Shown piece after piece: positions 42,554-51,648 of a stretch of 64,000 nucleotides of DNA. Under the pieces are notes generated by a model, which searched no databases, had not been told where the DNA came from, and saw only the letters and a program-made list of their open reading frames with translations. This stretch comes from Phormidium tenue FACHB-1050 (GTDB lineage: Bacteria > Cyanobacteriota > Cyanobacteriia > Pseudanabaenales > Pseudanabaenaceae), in assembly GCF_014696925.1 (NCBI RefSeq), contig NZ_JACJQY010000001.1, forward strand, positions 186,001 through 250,000. The letters are read 5' to 3'. Position 1 is the stretch's first letter; every line of letters starts with the position of its first letter. Both the position numbers and the translations under genes were made by a program.

Positions 42554-44062
42554 ATGAACAAATTTATGAACCAACAAGATTCCACAATAGCTAATCCCTC
42601 ACTAAAAATACCCGACAAACTATTTCAACCCGCAGGAGCATGGATAGCTATCTTAGGTTTTTCCATAGTATCTTTGATGCTAATTGGACTTGGAGGCTTT
42701 GGTGCAAGGATTCTCAATATTTTGTTTCCAGCCGCTTCACTTGCCCTCGGCTGGCTATTATACTTTCGCTATCCAGTTCTATACAATGGATTTGTATGGT
42801 GGTTATTTTTCCTCACCCCGTTCCTGAGAAGGATTTGTGATTGGCGAATAGGTGCTTTTACAGAGTCAAGTAGTAGCTATATTCTCTTAGCTCCCTTTTT
42901 GGCGATTTTAGTAAGCGCTCATTCATTGCACTTTAATCTCTCTAAGACTCGCGAACAGGGCACTATGCCTTTTGTATTAGCGATCGCTGCTGTTATTTAT
43001 GGCTACGTGATTGCCATGATTCATAGTCAGATCCCGATAGTTTCTGTAGGAAGTATAGAAGCTATAGTTCCGCTAAGCCCGATAAGAGCTACGGTTGCAC
43101 TACTTGAGTGGATATCACCATTACTCTTTGGTTATCATTTATTAGTTAATTGGGAACGATATCCAGCCTATAGTCAAAACGTGAAGCGTGTCTTCTTATG
43201 GGGAGCTTTAATTATGGGCATATACGGAATTTATCAATTCCTCGTGGCTCCTGAGTGGGATCGGCTTTGGATGATTGGTTCTGGGATGGATAGTAGTGCT
43301 GGAAGCCCAGTTCCCTTTGGAATGAGAGTATGGAGTACCATGAATTCGCAGGGTCCTTTTGGGGATTATATGGTTACAGGACTGTTGTTGCTACTGGGTT
43401 GTCAAGGAAACCTAGTGGCTCCAGCAGCTGGTGTAGGTGCTTTATCATTACTGCTCAGTCTAGTAAGAGCGGATTGGATAGGATGGTTTTTAGGAATGAT
43501 TTCATTGGTATTATCTCTAACACCTAAGCAGAAATTCCGAATAGCTTTAACACTGATAATTTTAACTGCAATAATAATTCCCTTAACTACTATAGAACCA
43601 TTTTCCACGACTATAGGTCCTCGTCTAGCCACTTTATCTAACTTACAAGACGATGGAAGTTCCCAAGTTCGTCAAGCTACTTACGCAATTTTAATTAATG
43701 ATGCTCTTAGTAAAGTTATTGGAGAGGGCATCGGAAGCTTTGATACAGATAGTGCCATACTTGTGCTATTTTTCAATTTAGGTTGGATTGGTGTAATTCC
43801 TTATGTGGGTGGTCTTATATTTGCAAGTGTTCTTGTTTTTACCAGCAAAACCAAGAACAACAACGATATTTTTATTCCCATAACTCGCGGAATATTGATA
43901 AAGTCACTTATGTTTCTTCTAGCCAGTCCTACGATGCGAGGGGCGCATGGAGTAATATTGTGGGGGTTTCTAGGTTTAGGATTGGCTGGAGGGAAATATT
44001 ATCAAAATTATTATCAACAGCAAATATTGTCCTTAATCTCTAATAGGTCTAAGTCTCAGTAG
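42554..44062 (+). CDS. O-antigen ligase/Wzy polymerase-like membrane protein
   Basis: About 500 aa with ten or more hydrophobic helices. A large extracytoplasmic loop (about 235-285) contains MRVWSTMNSQGPFGDYMVTG, and SLVRADWIGWFLGMISLVLS carries the conserved Arg region of the Wzy/WaaL superfamily. This protein polymerises repeat units or ligates glycan to an acceptor on the outer face of the membrane. Two possible starts are only four codons apart. It heads the second polysaccharide locus, although a 230-bp gap with a palindromic element follows it. Confidence 0.82.
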   Translation: MNKFMNQQDSTIANPSLKIPDKLFQPAGAWIAILGFSIVSLMLIGLGGFGARILNILFPAASLALGWLLYFRYPVLYNGFVWWLFFLTPFLRRICDWRIGAFTESSSSYILLAPFLAILVSAHSLHFNLSKTREQGTMPFVLAIAAVIYGYVIAMIHSQIPIVSVGSIEAIVPLSPIRATVALLEWISPLLFGYHLLVNWERYPAYSQNVKRVFLWGALIMGIYGIYQFLVAPEWDRLWMIGSGMDSSAGSPVPFGMRVWSTMNSQGPFGDYMVTGLLLLLGCQGNLVAPAAGVGALSLLLSLVRADWIGWFLGMISLVLSLTPKQKFRIALTLIILTAIIIPLTTIEPFSTTIGPRLATLSNLQDDGSSQVRQATYAILINDALSKVIGEGIGSFDTDSAILVLFFNLGWIGVIPYVGGLIFASVLVFTSKTKNNNDIFIPITRGILIKSLMFLLASPTMRGAHGVILWGFLGLGLAGGKYYQNYYQQQILSLISNRSKSQ

Positions 44063-44122
44063 GAGAGCAAATTCATGGGTTCGGGTAGTTTATTCTGCAC
44101 AAGCACTGATAACAGAAGTCAT

Positions 44123-44226
44123 ATAGCAAAGCAAGTTTTGCTATATGACATAAAACCCAAGAATCGAGTGGCGGTGCGAAGCGCTGCCACTCGATTCTTG
44201 GGTTTTGGTTTGTACTAGCTAACTCT
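44123..44226. repeat. 104-bp palindromic element, copy B
   Basis: Same left flank (ATAGCAAAGCAAGTTTTGCT), same palindrome arms (AACCCAAGAATCGAGTGGCG) and same right flank (TGTACTAGCTAACTCT) as the element at 33751-33847. The loop differs (GTGCGAAGCGCTGCC) and a few bases are inserted between flank and palindrome. The element fills the gap between the Wzy-like gene and the first glycosyltransferase of the locus. Confidence 0.82.
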
Positions 44227-44292
44227 TTGTTTGCTATAAAATGTTCCCTGAACAATACTTTGAGAAACAAGCTAAAGTGAAATAAAATTATT

Positions 44293-45423
44293 ATGAGAAT
44301 ATGTATTATCACATCCAATGTTAGGCTAGGAGATGGGCAAGCAAGGGTAAATTATGAAATTGTTAAAACTGCTATCCAAAGAAAACATAACGTTACATTA
44401 GTTGTTAGACAAGTTGCGCCTGAACTCAAAGATAACGAATTGATTAAATGTATTTATTTTCCTTTAAGGAATATCCCAACTGAATTGTTGCGAGGAATTA
44501 TATTTACTCGTTTAAGTGATAATTGGTTGATAAAACATGCTCATGAATTTGATATTGTTATGTCTTGTGGAGCTGTAACTTCCAAAGAAACAGATATTAA
44601 CGTTGTCCATTTTGTCCATAGTGCATGGTTAAATTCTCCATTTCATGTATCACGAATGAGTAAAAACTTGTATGGAGTTTATCAGTGGCTCTATACATCA
44701 ATTAATACCTTCTTGGAGAAACAAGCTTTCCAAAAATCAAAAATCTTGATAGCTGTATCAGAAACTATCAAACAGGAATTGATTAACATTGGGATCAATG
44801 AAAATAAGATTAAAGTTGTCCTGAATGGCGTTGATATAGATGAATTTAAACCAATCTCTCAAGAACGTAATCAGTTTGGACTGCCAGAAAATGTTGATCT
44901 GGCTCTATTTGTTGGCGAGTTTAAGACAAATCGTAAAAACTTAGATACTGTTTTGAAGGCTTTAGTGAATGTTCCGAGCTTGCATCTAGCCGTAGTGGGA
45001 AGTATCGAAGATAGTCCCTATCCACAATTAGCTAAACAGTTGGAGTTGGAGGAGAGGGTTCACTTTTTGGGATATCGATCTGATATTGCCAAAATTATGC
45101 AAGCTGTTGATTTTTTTGTGTTTCCATCACGCTATGAGCCATTTGGGATGGTAGTTAGTGAAGCTATGGCATCTGGGTTGCCTGTAATTACTACGGCAGT
45201 TTCGGGAGTTGCTGCAATCATCACACCTGAATGTGGGATCGTTTTGCCTGACTCAGAAGATATTTTGGCTTTGACTAATGCGATGCTCCGTCTAACCAAT
45301 AATTTTGAGATGAGAAAGCAAATGGGGCAGGTCGCAAGAGCGATCGCTGAACAACATAGTTGGACAAGTAAAGCCACAACTTATCTAGATCTATTTGAAA
45401 GCTTTGCCAGTAACAAGGTTTAA
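44293..45423 (+). CDS. glycosyltransferase family 4
   Basis: GT-B glycosyltransferase of 376 aa. N-terminal domain: MRICIITSNVRLGDGQARVN-YEIV. Linker and donor domain: KIKVVLNGVDIDEFKPISQE, LALFVGEFKTNRKNLDTVL, and the E(x7)E motif in FPSRYEPFGMVVSEAMASG, a good GT4 signature. It likely acts at the cytoplasmic membrane on a lipid-linked glycan. A 73-bp gap leads to the next transferase. Confidence 0.9.
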   Translation: MRICIITSNVRLGDGQARVNYEIVKTAIQRKHNVTLVVRQVAPELKDNELIKCIYFPLRNIPTELLRGIIFTRLSDNWLIKHAHEFDIVMSCGAVTSKETDINVVHFVHSAWLNSPFHVSRMSKNLYGVYQWLYTSINTFLEKQAFQKSKILIAVSETIKQELINIGINENKIKVVLNGVDIDEFKPISQERNQFGLPENVDLALFVGEFKTNRKNLDTVLKALVNVPSLHLAVVGSIEDSPYPQLAKQLELEERVHFLGYRSDIAKIMQAVDFFVFPSRYEPFGMVVSEAMASGLPVITTAVSGVAAIITPECGIVLPDSEDILALTNAMLRLTNNFEMRKQMGQVARAIAEQHSWTSKATTYLDLFESFASNKV

Positions 45424-45496
45424 GATAGATATGACTTGATATCATCCAAAAAGTTTTACCAACATCTTGTAACAAAAAATTGTAAGAGCAAATTAC

Positions 45497-46618
45497 ATGT
45501 TAAAAATTGCCAAAGTTTTGTGCCTGAATACTGGCGGGGAAGGGAGTCTTGATTCTAGACGATCAAGAAGCCTTGGCTCGAAATTGCAAGCCGAAGTTAC
45601 TTATCATGATCTGAACCTTAAGATAGGTAAGATTGCAGCTAGTCAGGAAGTTTGGCAGATCATTTCTGGGTCTAAATGGGATTTGATCTATCAAGAAGGT
45701 TCTGGCATTGCGGGTGGCATCAATCTGATCAGGGCGGCGAAATCTTGGCAACAGCCCTATGTGATCTCTACTGGTGATCCGATTGGTGGGTTCTTTCGGG
45801 TGACTAAGGGATTGTTAATCGGTAATATGATGGAGATCTATGAGCGATCGCTTTACAAGAATTGCACTGCTTTTCTGGGGTGGACTCCTTATCTGACAGG
45901 AGCGGCGATTAAACTTGGGGCAAAGCGAGCAATTACCATTGAAGGAGGAGCAGACTTTGAACTATTTCAGCCCAAATCTGCTACTGAGCGCCTTAGTTTC
46001 CGCCAAAAGTTTGGTGTTCCTGAACATCATTTAGTCTGTGGCGTGGTGGGTAGTTTGTTATGGAATAATCGTCAATCCTATAGCTATGGCTATGAATTGA
46101 TTGAAGCTTTGAAATTGGTAAAACGTGATGATATTACGGTTTTAATTGTAGGAGATGGAAGTGCGAAAGGGCGGCTTCAGTCTTTAGTTCCTGAAGCTCT
46201 GCGATCGCGGGTTATCTTTACGGGAAGATTGCCTCAAATGGAAGTTGTGGAGGCGATGAATGTGATGAACATTGGGTTTGTGACCCAAACCCTTGATGAG
46301 TTAGGAAGTTTTCGATTGACCACGAAACTACCTGAATATCTAGCCTGTGGTGTACCTGTTGCCATGAGTCCTATTCCCGGATTTTATGATTATGCAGCTT
46401 CAGCTGGTTGGGCTTTGCCCGCATATCATCCCGCAAGTAAAGAGTTTCATATGCGTTGTGCGCGATGGTTAGACAATTTACAATGGCAAGAACTTGAGGC
46501 AAAGGCAAAAATTGCTCCAGAGGTCGCAAAAAAACATTTTGACTATGATGTCATCAGCGATCGCTTTGCTGATTTTATGCATGAGCTATTGGAGATAGAA
46601 GGACATAAAAAACAATGA
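45497..46618 (+). CDS. glycosyltransferase family 4-like
   Basis: GT-B glycosyltransferase of 373 aa. The N-terminal part has LKIAKVLCLNTGGEGSLDSR and YVISTGDPIGGFFR. The donor domain has HLVCGVVGSLLWNNRQSYSY, ITVLIVGDGSAKGRLQSLV and LPEYLACGVPVAMSPIPGFY. The usual E(x7)E is only partly seen, so it is a divergent member. Its stop overlaps the start of the GT2 gene by four bases (ATGA), so the two are coupled. Confidence 0.82.
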   Translation: MLKIAKVLCLNTGGEGSLDSRRSRSLGSKLQAEVTYHDLNLKIGKIAASQEVWQIISGSKWDLIYQEGSGIAGGINLIRAAKSWQQPYVISTGDPIGGFFRVTKGLLIGNMMEIYERSLYKNCTAFLGWTPYLTGAAIKLGAKRAITIEGGADFELFQPKSATERLSFRQKFGVPEHHLVCGVVGSLLWNNRQSYSYGYELIEALKLVKRDDITVLIVGDGSAKGRLQSLVPEALRSRVIFTGRLPQMEVVEAMNVMNIGFVTQTLDELGSFRLTTKLPEYLACGVPVAMSPIPGFYDYAASAGWALPAYHPASKEFHMRCARWLDNLQWQELEAKAKIAPEVAKKHFDYDVISDRFADFMHELLEIEGHKKQ

Positions 46619-47541
46619 AGATATCTGTAGTAGTTCCGACTTATCAACGTCCAGCAGACTTGGCTCGTTGCTTAGCTGCTCTCAAAGTGCAAAATCGTCC
46701 TGTCGATGAACTGTGGGTAATTGTGCGTGATACCGATCGCCAAACTTGGCAATTCTTAGAAACTTTTGATCGTGGGGCTTTACCTTTACATACAGCCACA
46801 GTAACAGCCTCAGGAGTAATTGCGGCGATGAATATCGGGCTGGAGTCAGCGACTGGTGATATTGTGGCTTTTACCGATGATGATGCTGCTCCTCATCATG
46901 ATTGGTTAGAAAGGATAGAAACTTACTATTTAGCTGATAAGCAAGTTGGTGGAGTTGGTGGGCGTGATTGGGTCTATCACGGTACAAAATTGGAAGATGG
47001 CTCTCAGCCTGTAGTGGGCAAATTACAGTGGTTTGGGCGTTTGATCGGCAATCACCATATTGGCATTGGCACAGGACGCGAAGTGGATGTACTGAAGGGC
47101 GTGAATATGAGTTTTCGGCGTAAGGCGATCGCTGATTTACGCTTCGATCAAAGAATGCGAGGATCGGGCGCACAGGTGCATTTTGAAGTAGTTTTCTCTT
47201 TGACTTTGAGACAACAGGGATGGAAGCTAATTTACGATCCGCAAATCGCAGTAGATCACTTTCCTGCTCAGCGTTTTGACGAGGATCAGCGCAATTCTTT
47301 TAATGCTCAAGCTTCGATTAATGCTGTGCATAATGAGACGGTAGCACTATTGGGATATTTATCCCCATCCCAAAAATTGGTGTTTGCTATCTGGGCGATC
47401 GCGATCGGCACATCAGAAGCCTTTGGTTTATTGCAAGCCCTAAGATTTTTACCCAAAGATGGGAATGTGGTAAGACAAAAATTATGGGCTTGTTGGCTTG
47501 GGCGGTGGGAAGGATGGCAGACTTACAGGCTCAGTAAATAA
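46615..47541 (+). CDS. glycosyltransferase family 2
   Basis: GT2 enzyme of 308 aa. Motifs are KISVVVPTYQRPADLARCLA, DIVAFTDDDAAPHHDWLERI (metal-binding DDD), RDWVYHG and GVNMSFRRKAIADLRFDQRM. A hydrophobic stretch near residue 260 (LVFAIWAIAIGTSEAFGLLQ) suggests membrane association. Last gene of the second polysaccharide locus, followed at once by a strong hairpin. Confidence 0.9.
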   Translation: MKISVVVPTYQRPADLARCLAALKVQNRPVDELWVIVRDTDRQTWQFLETFDRGALPLHTATVTASGVIAAMNIGLESATGDIVAFTDDDAAPHHDWLERIETYYLADKQVGGVGGRDWVYHGTKLEDGSQPVVGKLQWFGRLIGNHHIGIGTGREVDVLKGVNMSFRRKAIADLRFDQRMRGSGAQVHFEVVFSLTLRQQGWKLIYDPQIAVDHFPAQRFDEDQRNSFNAQASINAVHNETVALLGYLSPSQKLVFAIWAIAIGTSEAFGLLQALRFLPKDGNVVRQKLWACWLGRWEGWQTYRLSK

Positions 47542-47543
47542 TT

Positions 47544-47570
47544 AGGGTGTGTGGTGAAACCACACACCCT
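47544..47570. terminator. hairpin after second polysaccharide locus
   Basis: AGGGTGTGTGGT-GAA-ACCACACACCCT, a perfect 12-bp stem with a 3-nt loop, 2 nt after the stop of the GT2 gene. No T run, so termination efficiency is uncertain, but the placement is right for it. Confidence 0.7.
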
Positions 47571-47579
47571 TAAGCTATT

Positions 47580-47620
47580 CTTTTAGGTGAGGCGGCGCGA
47601 AGCGCCACCTTATCTAAAAG
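47580..47620. repeat. palindrome containing the stop codon of the TIGR02652-like gene
   Basis: CTTTTAGGTGAGGCGGCGCG and its near-complement ending CTAAAAG. The TAG stop of the minus-strand gene (47614-47616) lies inside the right arm. It probably serves as the transcription terminator for that gene. Confidence 0.7.
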
Positions 47621-48111
47621 GAGCGAAAATATGGATAACCTTTGGGTACGCCCAATTCCTTATCTAATTCAAAATTGATAATGCCCCAACGTGGTTCTTG
47701 CTCTTCAGGGGGACTAAATTCTACGGTTAAGCCATACAAGCTCTGGACATTGGAAATAATGGATGTATTTTCAAGATAAGGTTTGACTAAATCCATGTAG
47801 CGGAGAGCAATAGTAACTTTAATCGCTCGATAACCTTGGGTATAGAGCCGATCAATACTTTCATGAATTTCAAACCGAATCCCATCGGGATGGGTATGTT
47901 GGCGATACCATTCGTCGTTCCATAGTCGCCATTGGCGATCGGATTGCAGGTGGACTAAATCTTTGCAATTGGGCTGAACTTCAAAAGCTCCATGACGCGG
48001 ACAAAGATAGGTGTCAGTCAAAATCAAGGCAGGAATAACTTGCCGACAATGGGGACATTTAATTTCAGAACCAAAAATCGGATATTGCTGCACTGAGGTG
48101 ACTATCCTCAT
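47614..48111 (-). CDS. TIGR02652-like conserved cyanobacterial protein
   Basis: 165-aa protein I recognise as the conserved cyanobacterial family TIGR02652 from its opening QYPIFGSEIKCPHCRQVIPA-L, the second zinc-type pair TYLCPRHGAFEVQP, RQWRLWNDEWYRQHTHPDGI and the helix IHESIDRLYTQGYRAIKV. The two CxxC/CxxH sites suggest a zinc ribbon. The biochemical role is not known. It stands alone, convergent to the glycosyltransferase gene. Confidence 0.85.
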   Translation of the reverse strand: MRIVTSVQQYPIFGSEIKCPHCRQVIPALILTDTYLCPRHGAFEVQPNCKDLVHLQSDRQWRLWNDEWYRQHTHPDGIRFEIHESIDRLYTQGYRAIKVTIALRYMDLVKPYLENTSIISNVQSLYGLTVEFSPPEEQEPRWGIINFELDKELGVPKGYPYFRSF

Positions 48112-48195
48112 GATTTATATAAGTGGATGAAATCCTTAATCCTGATCTTAACATGCTCATACTATAGCTTTGGCTACTTAGGGACGCGCAGTAAC

Positions 48196-48256
48196 GTAAA
48201 GAAGCCAATTTTTAGCGGCGCAGTGAAGCTGCGCCGCTAAAAATTGGCTTCTTTAC
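48196..48256. repeat. long palindrome upstream of the PAS kinase
   Basis: Arms GTAAAGAAGCCAATTTTTAG and complement around GCGGCGCAG-TGAA-GCTGCGCCGC. About 61 bp and near perfect. First of two palindromes in the 407-bp gap 48112-48518. Confidence 0.78.
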
Positions 48257-48270
48257 TAAGAAAATCCAAA

Positions 48271-48331
48271 ATATATAGCGTTGTGTTTGTTTCCCCGCCT
48301 TCGGCGGGGAAACAAACACAACGCTATATAT
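48271..48331. repeat. long palindrome upstream of the PAS kinase, second
   Basis: Arms ATATATAGCGTTGTGTTTGT and complement around CCCCGCC-TTC-GGCGGGG. Perfect over about 29 bp on each side. After it comes a short GCAAGGGGCTTCAGCCCTTTG hairpin (48361-48381), a word also used between sbpA and cysT. Confidence 0.8.
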
Positions 48332-48518
48332 CAATCCTATAACAATGTAAATCTTTGTGAGCAAGGGGCTTCAGCCCTTTGTCTTGCCGCAAAAAATTGC
48401 CATTTTATCTTTTCAAACAAGAATTACTGTTTATGGTTCAGATAACACACTCTAAAAATCTCGAACCCGTTACAATTTTGAAGTTAAGTTCTAAAATCGT
48501 CAAATAAGTCAGGTTAGG

Positions 48519-50696
48519 ATGGCAAAAGCCAACCCGAAAGCCCAGTGGGGATCAGTTCTAAGCCGTGCAAATCACGTAGAAAAATATCTGCGATGGTTCG
48601 TTGATTTTTGTCCTGTACCGATCGCTATGTTTGATAGCAATCTGGACTACGTATTAGTTAGTCAACCTTGGGTCAAAATGCTAGGCATTCCACGCCTAAA
48701 GCTAATTGGCACAAATCTCTATGAATCATTACCGATTGCGATCGCTCATAGACATGGACTAGAGCGCTGCTTAAGTGGCGGGCAGATGCATTACACCACA
48801 AAAATTGAGATTGCGTTTCGGGGTGAATCAACCCATAATTTTCAGTGGGATGTCCAACCTTGGTATACCGATGATGGATCGGTGGGTGGAATCATTGTTT
48901 CTAGCCATGCTTTGGCAGAACAGCAAACAGAACTGCTCAAGAGCCAGCTAGCCGAAGAAATTGCTGAACGCCAATATCTTGAAGATGCTTTTACGAAAAT
49001 TGGTACAGCGATTGAAAGTGCCAATGATGCAATCTGTATTACCGACGGGACAGGACAACCAATTTATATCAATCTTGCCTTTAGTGATTTATTTGCCTAT
49101 AGCTTATCTGCCTTACAAAAATCGACTAATTTACAACCTCTATTTACAGATGTGCAAGCATCTAAAGTAATTCATTCGGCGGTGATGCATGGTGGAACTT
49201 GGACAAGTGAGTTGGAAATGCTCGATCGCGATCATCAGCGTATCCCCATTTCCTTAAGGGTAAATCCAGTCAAAAGTCCATCGGGTGAGGTGATTGGCAC
49301 AACTTATATTTGTACAAACATCCGCGATCGCAAAGCTGCTGAAGCTGAAATTAACAAAAGTTTTGTAGCCCTTGGTGCAACCCTTGAAGCTACAGCCGAT
49401 GGTATTTTGGTGCTAGATGCGATCGGTAATATTATTATTTGTAATCAAAAATTTGTGGATCTTTGGCGGATTCCCGATCGCATTTTTCGCTCCCATGATG
49501 ACTCCCATATCCTCAAATATGTGGCTAAGCGGATTAGCTCGGCAAAATATTTGCAGAACTTTGGTAAAGGACTCAGTACTGATCAGAATAGCTTTGAGAT
49601 TGTCGAGTTAGATGATGGCAGAACGCTAGAATGCTATTCGCAACCACAAAATGTTTTGGATAGTTGTGCAGGTCGAGTTTGGAGTTTGCGCGACATTACC
49701 GAAAGACTTGCGGCTGAGGCTCTAGTTCGGGCTTCCGAAGAAAAATATCGCTTGCAAGCCGAAAAGCTCGAACATGCTTTGCAAGAGCTAAAAAGTACAC
49801 AGTCACAGTTGATTCAAGCTGAGAAAATGTCGGGCTTAGGACAACTAGTAGCGGGAATAGCCCATGAAATCAACAATCCTGTGAATTTTATATATGGGAA
49901 TCTCTCCTACGCTGACACCTACACCTCTGAGCTCTTAAGTCTTGTCGAAACTTACCGCACTCACTATCCAGAACCTATTGAAGCAGTGCAGACCAAGCTA
50001 GAAGAAATCGATATAGATTTTCTCGCTAGTGACTTTGTAAAATTAGTCGGTTCAATTCGGATTGGGGCTGAGAGAATTCAAAAGATTGTGCAATCACTAA
50101 ATAAATTTTCGCGAAGTGATGAAGAAGGATGTAAATATGTCGATATCCATGAGGGAATTGATAGCACTTTGATGATTTTGCAAAGTCGCCTCAAGGCTAC
50201 AGCACATCGTCCTGAGATTCAAATCGAGAAAAAATATGCAAGTCTTCCTGAGGTCGAATGCTATGCGGGGCAGCTAAATCAGGTGTTTATGAATCTACTG
50301 ACCAATGCGATCGATGCCCTTGAAGACGATGCTCAAGCTAATGGATTTTGGCAGATTGTGAATGAGAAACCACTGTGGACTAGGAAAGATGGCAAGGTTT
50401 CTAAAATCTTGATTCAGACAGAAATTCTTGCAGATTCTCAAAATAGCGATCAACTTTGCGATCGCTTAGTCATTAAAATTTCTGACAATGGTAATGGCAT
50501 TCCCGACGAGTTACGCAATCGCTTGTTTGATTTGTTTTTCACTACTAAGCCTGTGGGGAAAGGTACAGGCTTAGGGCTATCGATCGCCTATCAGATCATC
50601 ACGGAAAATCATGGCGGTAAGCTATCCTTTAGCTCAGAAGTGGGCAAAGGTACAGAATTTACAATTGAGATTCCTTTAAACCAAACCCAAAGATAA
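48519..50696 (+). CDS. PAS-domain sensor histidine kinase
   Basis: Soluble hybrid-less kinase of 725 aa. Three PAS-like domains: about 25-130 (CPVPIAMFDSNLDYVLVSQP), about 155-275 (IESANDAICITDGTGQPIYI, with a PAC-like end RDRKAAEAE) and about 285-400 (LEATADGILVLDAIGNIIIC). Then a coiled linker, a HisKA domain with H-box [20 protein letters not shown], and HATPase boxes NQVFMNLLTNAIDAL, DNGNGIPDEL and [14 protein letters not shown]. No membrane segment and no receiver. The kinase core is very like that of the HNOBA kinase at 17.5 kb, so the two may share ancestry. Its stop codon lies inside a palindrome. Confidence 0.92.
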   Translation: MAKANPKAQWGSVLSRANHVEKYLRWFVDFCPVPIAMFDSNLDYVLVSQPWVKMLGIPRLKLIGTNLYESLPIAIAHRHGLERCLSGGQMHYTTKIEIAFRGESTHNFQWDVQPWYTDDGSVGGIIVSSHALAEQQTELLKSQLAEEIAERQYLEDAFTKIGTAIESANDAICITDGTGQPIYINLAFSDLFAYSLSALQKSTNLQPLFTDVQASKVIHSAVMHGGTWTSELEMLDRDHQRIPISLRVNPVKSPSGEVIGTTYICTNIRDRKAAEAEINKSFVALGATLEATADGILVLDAIGNIIICNQKFVDLWRIPDRIFRSHDDSHILKYVAKRISSAKYLQNFGKGLSTDQNSFEIVELDDGRTLECYSQPQNVLDSCAGRVWSLRDITERLAAEALVRASEEKYRLQAEKLEHALQELKSTQSQLIQAEKMSGLGQLVAGIAHEINNPVNFIYGNLSYADTYTSELLSLVETYRTHYPEPIEAVQTKLEEIDIDFLASDFVKLVGSIRIGAERIQKIVQSLNKFSRSDEEGCKYVDIHEGIDSTLMILQSRLKATAHRPEIQIEKKYASLPEVECYAGQLNQVFMNLLTNAIDALEDDAQANGFWQIVNEKPLWTRKDGKVSKILIQTEILADSQNSDQLCDRLVIKISDNGNGIPDELRNRLFDLFFTTKPVGKGTGLGLSIAYQIITENHGGKLSFSSEVGKGTEFTIEIPLNQTQR

Positions 50697-50729
50697 TAGC
50701 AGCGCGAAGCGCTGCCATTATCTTTGGGA
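50687..50729. repeat. palindrome containing the PAS-kinase stop codon
   Basis: Arms CCCAAAGATAATAGCAGCGC and complement. The TAA stop (50694-50696) is in the left arm, so the last residues of the kinase (QR) are encoded by the palindrome. A probable terminator that leaves only 33 nt before the DUF3598 start. Confidence 0.8.
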
Positions 50730-50762
50730 TATACTTCAGTACAAAATGATGTGACAAAAAAT

Positions 50763-51599
50763 ATGCGATCGCAATGGGAATGTTTGTTGCAAAACCTTGG
50801 CTGTTGGCAAGGTTCATTTACGAGATTATCGACAAAGGGTGAAATATTAGAAGATATTCCCAGCGAAACTAGTCTGGAACTTAAAGCCGACAATCAAACA
50901 ATCCGTCAGGTTGTGCGGCGCTTTTATGATGGTCAGCCAGAGGATTTGGCTTTGGAATATCGCTCTCTCAATAAAAGTACAACTTTTTTTGAGAATGGCG
51001 CTTTTTCGCAAGGATCATTGCAATTTGCCCCCTACACTGAGTTTGGGGCAGAGTTGGGCTTGATTTATGGCGATCGCCGATTGCGTGTGGTTCTGCTCTA
51101 TGACAAAGCTAGCCAACTTGATCGCCTTACCTTCATTCGCGAACATTTACCCAATAGCGCCATATCTGAACGTCCAGCCTTGACCCTAAATAATTTGTTA
51201 GGCAAATGGGAAGGTGAGGCAATTACGATCGCTGCTGATTGGTTAGAACCAGAAGTCATATCAACAGTTACTGAATGGCAACAGGAAGGCGATCGAGTAA
51301 TTATGTCTTTGCAAATGCAAACACCTATGGGCGCAAAGACGATTACCTCGATCGCGAAGATTGATCCACATAATCCCCAAATACTGAACTTTGATCAGGA
51401 TACTTTGCCAATCCAAACCTTGTTTTTACCAGATGGTGCATCGATAACTTGTCCTGTAGCGATCGCCACTCGTCAGCCATTTCGCCTATCTATTTCGTGG
51501 TTGTTAGAATCAAACCTGCACCAGCGAATAATTCGGGCTTATGATCACAAAGGAGGATGGGCTAGTCTGACATTAGTGACTGAGCGCAAAGTGGGGTAG
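50763..51599 (+). CDS. DUF3598 family protein
   Basis: 278-aa protein of a cyanobacteria- and algae-restricted family usually labelled DUF3598. Landmarks are MRSQWECLLQNLGCWQGSFT, YRSLNKSTTFFENGAFSQGS, LTFIREHL and the later LNNLLGKWEGEAITIAADW. The fold is thought to be a lipocalin-like beta barrel built twice. I take ATG 50763, because the longer in-frame start at 50724 lies within the palindrome that ends the kinase gene. Function unknown. Confidence 0.85.
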   Translation: MRSQWECLLQNLGCWQGSFTRLSTKGEILEDIPSETSLELKADNQTIRQVVRRFYDGQPEDLALEYRSLNKSTTFFENGAFSQGSLQFAPYTEFGAELGLIYGDRRLRVVLLYDKASQLDRLTFIREHLPNSAISERPALTLNNLLGKWEGEAITIAADWLEPEVISTVTEWQQEGDRVIMSLQMQTPMGAKTITSIAKIDPHNPQILNFDQDTLPIQTLFLPDGASITCPVAIATRQPFRLSISWLLESNLHQRIIRAYDHKGGWASLTLVTERKVG

Positions 51600-51605
51600 T
51601 CTGAT

Positions 51606-51632
51606 TAGTGATTTGCTATGCAAATCATTACT
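51606..51632. repeat. short hairpin between DUF3598 and DUF4436 genes
   Basis: TAGTGATTTGC-TAT-GCAAATCATTA, an imperfect stem just after the DUF3598 stop and before the next start. A weak terminator or mRNA processing site. Confidence 0.45.
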
Positions 51633-51648
51633 CTCTATATGAAATTAT

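Noticed and set aside
50724-50762. Longer start for the DUF3598 gene
   Set aside because: The extra codons come from the palindrome that ends the kinase gene, and family members start near MRSQWE.
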